Positions 9,350 through 14,541 of a stretch of 14,541 nucleotides of DNA are shown here, one piece after another. Under the pieces are notes generated by a model. The model had not been told where the DNA came from. It did no database searches and saw only the letters and a program-made list of their open reading frames with translations. The stretch spans positions 1 to 14,541 of the forward strand of contig JAOPWI010000335.1 in NCBI GenBank assembly GCA_025965755.1, read 5' to 3'. Each line of letters starts with the position of its first letter. The stretch's first letter is position 1. The stretch is from Frankiales bacterium. Its GTDB lineage: Bacteria > Actinomycetota > Actinomycetes > Mycobacteriales > SCTD01. The translations under genes and the position numbers were made by a program.

Positions 9350-11343
9350 ATGGTCGGTCGAATAGCAGTCACAGGTGTCAGGCCCTCCGTGTCCTGCGGG
9401 CAGTACCCCGCGCGCGCGGTGCTGGGCGAGGAGCTCTCCATCGAGGCGGTGGTGTTCCGCGAGGGGCACGACGCCGTCGGGTGCGACGTGGTCGTCACCA
9501 GACCCGACGGGAGCCGGGCCCCGTTCCTGCGCATGGTGCCCAAGCCGCCGGAGCCGGACCAGTGGCAGGCCGTCCTGCCTCTGGACGCCGAGGGCCTGTG
9601 GACCTTCCGCGTCGAGGGCTGGGACGACCCGCTCGGCACCTGGTGGCACGACGCGCCGCTGAAGGTGGACGCCGGCGTGGACGTCGAGCTCATGCTCGAG
9701 GAGGGCGCCCGGCTGCACGAGCAGCTCGCGGCGGCGCTGCCGTCCCGCGGCGCCTCCGCCCAGACGAAGGCCGAGCGCACCGAGCTGGCCGCCCTGGTCA
9801 AGGCGCTGCGGGACACCTCCCGCGATCCGCAGGAGCGGCTCGCCCTGGCGCTCGCTCCCGCCCTGGTGGCCCGCCTGGAGCAGTCACCGATCCGCCGGCT
9901 CGTCACGCCGAGCCCCGAGCACGAGATCTGGGTCGACCGGCAGCGCGCGCTCTACGGCGCCTGGTATGAGTTCTTCCCGCGCAGCGAGGGCGCCGCCCCG
10001 GACGCCGACGGCATCATGCGGTCGGGCACCTTCCGCACCGCCGCCGAGCGCCTGCCGGCCGTCGCCGAGATGGGCTTCGACGTCGTCTACCTGCCGCCGA
10101 TCCACCCGGTCGGCCGGGTCAACCGCAAGGGCCCCAACACGCCGGAGTTCCCCGGCGGCAACCCGAACGAGATCGGCGAGCACGACCCCGGCTCCCCCTG
10201 GGCCATCGGCGCGCAGGAGGGCGGCCACGACGCCATCCACCCCGACCTGGGGACTCTGGAGGACTTCGACGCCTTCGTCGCCCGGGCCCGCGGGCTCGGC
10301 ATGGAGGTCGCCCTGGACCTCGCCCTGCAGTGCGCGCCCGACCACCCCTGGGTCCGCGAGCACCCGGAGTGGTTCACCACCCGCGCCGACGGCACCATCG
10401 CCTACGCCGAGAACCCGCCCAAGAAGTACCAGGACATCTATCCGGTCAACTTCGACAACGACCCGGAGGGGATCTACGCCGAGGTGCTGCGGGTCGTCCG
10501 GCACTGGACGGGCCACGGCGTGCGCATCTTCCGCGTGGACAACCCCCACACCAAGCCGCTCGCGTTCTGGGAGTGGCTCATCGCCGAGGTCAAGAAGACC
10601 GACCCCGACGTGCTGTGGCTGGCCGAGGCGTTCACCCGGCCGGCCGTGATGCACGAGCTGGGGCGGATCGGCTTCACCCAGAGCTACACCTACTTCACCT
10701 GGCGCACCGGCAAGACCGAGCTGCAGGAGTACGTCCAGGAGCTCATCGACGCGTCCGACTACATGCGGCCGAACTTCTTCGTCAACACGCCCGACATCCT
10801 GCACGCGTCGCTGCAGTACGGCGGACCGCCGATCTTCAAGATCCGCGCCGTTCTCGCCGCCCTGCTGGCTCCGACGTACGGCGTCTACGCCGGCTACGAG
10901 CTGTACGAGCACGTCGCCGTCAAGCCGGGCAGCGAGGAGTACGCGCAGTCCGAGAAGTACTCTTACCGGCCGCGCGACTGGTCGCAGCCCGAGCAGACGC
11001 TCGCGCCGTACCTCACGATGCTCAACACCTTCCGGCGCGCGCATCCCTGCACGCACTGGTTGCGCAACACCGTCTTCCACCCGGTCGACAGCCCCGACGT
11101 CATGGCCTGGACCAAGCAGACCGGCGACGACATCGTCATGGTCGTCGTCAACCTCGACCCCCACGGCGCCCGCGAGGCGACCGTCACCGTCAACCTGCCG
11201 GCCCTCGGCATGGAGTGGACCGACACCCTCACCGTGACCGACGCCGTCACCGGCGCCACCTACCAGTGGGGCGAGCGCAACTACGTGCGCCTCGACCCGT
11301 TCTTCGAGCCCGCCCACGTCTTCACCGTCCGCAGGAGCACCCC

Positions 11344-11347
<4 letters not shown>
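9350..11347 (+). CDS. glgE: Alpha-1,4-glucan:maltose-1-phosphate maltosyltransferase
   Basis: GH13 subfamily 3 enzyme that transfers maltosyl units from maltose 1-phosphate to the non-reducing end of alpha-1,4-glucans. It has 665 residues, close to characterised GlgE proteins. The frame is open upstream, but the ATG giving MVGRIAVTGVRPSVSCGQYPA matches the family N-terminus. Layout: beta-sandwich N domain (about 1-108), helical S domain (about 110-185), catalytic barrel from LYGAWYEFFPRS (201-212), C domain from about 575. The nucleophile is Asp397 in FRVDNPHTKP and the acid/base Glu426 in WLAEAFTRP; FVNTPDILH (477-485) follows. Numbering is offset by +3 from the Streptomyces coelicolor enzyme as I recall it (Asp394, Glu423). 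First gene of glgE-treS-mak-glgB; its stop overlaps the treS start. Confidence 0.97.
11333..11337 (+). promoter_or_regulatory. treS ribosome binding site inside the end of glgE
   Basis: AGGAG lies 6 bases before the GTG at 11344, within the last codons of glgE, and selects this GTG in a frame that is open for a further kilobase upstream. Confidence 0.8.
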
Positions 11348-13049
<1,702 letters not shown>

Positions 13050-13053
<4 letters not shown>

Positions 13054-14420
13054 GCCTCCCCGAGCTGCTCCGCGAGTGGCTGCCCTCTCAGCGCTGGTAC
13101 GCCGGCAAGGGCGCGGCCATCTCCTCGGTGGACATCGAGCGCGACGTCCGGCTGGGCACCGAGGCCGACGTCCGCTACCTGCTGCTGGCGGTGCACGCCG
13201 AGGACGGCGGCACCGAGCGCTACCAGCTGCTGCTCGGCCAGCGCGGCGGCGACCTGCCCCAGCGGCTGGAGCACGTGGTCATCGGCGAGGTGGACGGCCG
13301 CAGCGCGTACGACGCCGTGCACGACCCCGAGGCGACTCAGCGGCTGCTGGAGCTGCTCGCCTCCGACGGCGAGGCCGACGGCGTGCGCTTCCGGTCCACC
13401 GTTTCGCTGGAGACCGCACTGACCAGTCGGGTGATGGGCGCCGAGCAGAGCAACACCTCGGTGGTCTACGGCGACGAGTACATCCTCAAGCTGTTCCGCC
13501 GGGTGCAGCCCGGCACCAACCCCGACCTGGAGCTCACCCGCGCGCTCGCCGAGGGCGGCAGCCACAGCATCGCCGCGCCGGTGGGCTGGATCGAGGGCGA
13601 CGTGGACGGCCAGGCGACCACCCTGGGCATGGCTCAGGTCTTCCTCAAGGGGTCGGCCGAGGGCTGGGCGATGGCCACGGCGAGCGTCCGCGACCTGTTC
13701 GCCGAAGGTGACCTGCACGCCGACGAGGTCGGCGGCGACTTCGCCAGCGAGTCCGAGCGGCTCGGCGCCACGACGGCCGAGGTGCACGCCCTGCTGGCAC
13801 AGGTGCTGCCCTCCTCGACCGCCGGTCCGGACCAGTCGCAGGACACCGCCCGCCAGCTGCACGAGCGGCTGGAGGCGGCGCTGGCGGTCGTGCCCGAGCT
13901 GGCGCCCTTCGGCGACGCGCTGCGCCGCGCGTACGACGCCGTGGGCGCCCTCACCGAGCCGGTGCCCGTGCAGCGGGTGCACGGCGACTATCACCTGGGC
14001 CAGGTGGTGCGCACGCAGGACGGCTGGGTGCTGCTCGACTTCGAGGGCGAGCCGGCACGGCCGCTGGCCGAGCGCACCGCCCTCATGAGCCCGCTGCGCG
14101 ACGTCGCCGGAATGCTGCGGTCCTTCGACTACGCCGCCCGGCACCTGCTCGCCGAGCGGTCCGGCTCCGGCGCCGGAGCCGAGCCGCACCTGGCCTACCG
14201 CGCGACCGAGTGGGCCGAGCGCAACCGAGAGGCGTTCTGCGACGGTTACGCCCGCACTGCCGGCACCGACCCGCGAGACGCCTCGGTGCTGCTGCGGGCC
14301 TTCGAGCTCGACAAGGCGGTCTACGAAGTGGTCTACGAAGCACGCAACCGGCCGACCTGGCTGCCCATCCCGCTGTCGTCCATCGAGCGACTCGTGGCTC
14401 CCGCCGGAGGTGCCGCATGA
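13050..14420 (+). CDS. mak: Maltokinase (Pep2)
   Basis: Phosphorylates maltose with ATP to maltose 1-phosphate, the donor used by GlgE. It has 456 residues, close to the mycobacterial enzyme. The GTG start gives a protein opening with LPELLREWLPSQRWYAGKG (3-21), the N-terminal cap signature of maltokinases. ILKLFRR (145-151) carries the likely ATP-binding Lys147. The phosphotransferase (APH-like) lobe holds the catalytic motif HGDYHLGQV (311-319, base Asp313) and the metal-binding LLDFEGEP (Asp330). YEVVYEARNRPTWLPIP (425-441) is the conserved C-terminal motif. In mycobacteria TreS and Mak form a hetero-complex; the 4-bp overlap with treS would favour matched synthesis. Confidence 0.96.
14406..14410 (+). 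promoter_or_regulatory. Ribosome binding site of the last (partial) gene
   Basis: GGAGG lies 6 bases before the ATG at 14417, inside the last codons of mak. Confidence 0.8.
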
Positions 14421-14541
14421 CCGAGCCCACCGAACCCACCACGCCGACTCCCCCGGCCGCCACGAGCGCGCCCCGGCAGCAGGCCATCGACCCCCAGGTG
14501 GCCGCCGAGGCCACCGCGCCGGTCGCCGCGCCGGAGGGGCT
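14417..14541 (+). CDS. glgB: N-terminus of probable 1,4-alpha-glucan branching enzyme, cut by window edge
   Basis: Only 41 complete codons are in the window. The ATG overlaps the mak stop by four bases (ATGA) and follows a good GGAGG, so a real gene starts here. The visible peptide is a Pro/Thr/Ala-rich, low-complexity segment (MTEPTEPTTPTPP, then an Ala/Val/Pro run), probably a disordered tail before a folded domain, with no hydrophobic signal segment. No catalytic motif is visible. The glgB call rests on operon logic: in actinobacterial GlgE loci the branching enzyme gene usually follows treS and mak. It could instead be another glucan gene or an unrelated protein. Confidence 0.6.
   Translation, partial: MTEPTEPTTPTPPAATSAPRQQAIDPQVAAEATAPVAAPEG

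Noticed and set aside
14319..14340. Direct repeat GTCTACGAAG with a 12-base period near the end of mak
   Set aside because: It encodes VYEVVYEA, part of the conserved maltokinase C-terminal motif, so it is explained by protein sequence.
14083..14514. 143-codon minus-strand frame spanning the mak end and the last gene start
   Set aside because: Arg-rich low-complexity translation antisense to two coupled genes with good ribosome sites; no sign of coding.

Overview
The window is about 14.5 kb of very GC-rich DNA whose genes carry a strong third-position G/C bias, many GTG starts and long spurious antisense reading frames. Together with the gene set (the GlgE glucan pathway, a DUF3417-type glucan phosphorylase, separate treS and maltokinase genes) this points to a high-GC actinomycete. 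I cannot name the genus from the sequence alone. The DNA is almost fully coding: no gap between genes exceeds 190 bases, and I see no tRNA, rRNA, CRISPR array, insertion sequence or phage gene.

Left part (1-3538). The 3' end of a short-chain dehydrogenase (+) faces a minus-strand fatty-acid/electron-transfer block. A perfect 16-bp hairpin at 774-807 separates it from etfA. On the minus strand the order of transcription is an enoyl-CoA hydratase (crotonase), a 187-base gap, then etfB-etfA. The hydratase forms the beta-hydroxyacyl-CoA and the EtfBA flavoprotein takes electrons from acyl-CoA dehydrogenases that lie elsewhere.

Right part (3692-14541). This is a storage-glucan locus. An alpha/beta hydrolase of unknown substrate is followed closely by glgX (debranching enzyme), both on +. 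glgP (glucan phosphorylase, -) converges on glgX with a 14-bp overlap of the coding ends. Divergent from glgP, across 121 bp, starts the operon glgE-treS-mak-(probable glgB) on +, whose genes overlap by 4 bp at every junction. TreS converts trehalose to maltose, Mak phosphorylates maltose to maltose 1-phosphate, GlgE polymerises it into alpha-1,4-glucan and GlgB would branch it. GlgP and GlgX take the glucan apart, so one locus holds both arms of the trehalose/glycogen cycle.

Most of this is known biology and no gene looks like a new system. The points most worth a second look are regulatory: glgP and glgE both appear to be leaderless genes, with a TAnnnT -10 box exactly 7 bases before each start codon; the convergent glgX/glgP ends leave no room for a terminator; and the alpha/beta hydrolase beside glgX is unexplained.
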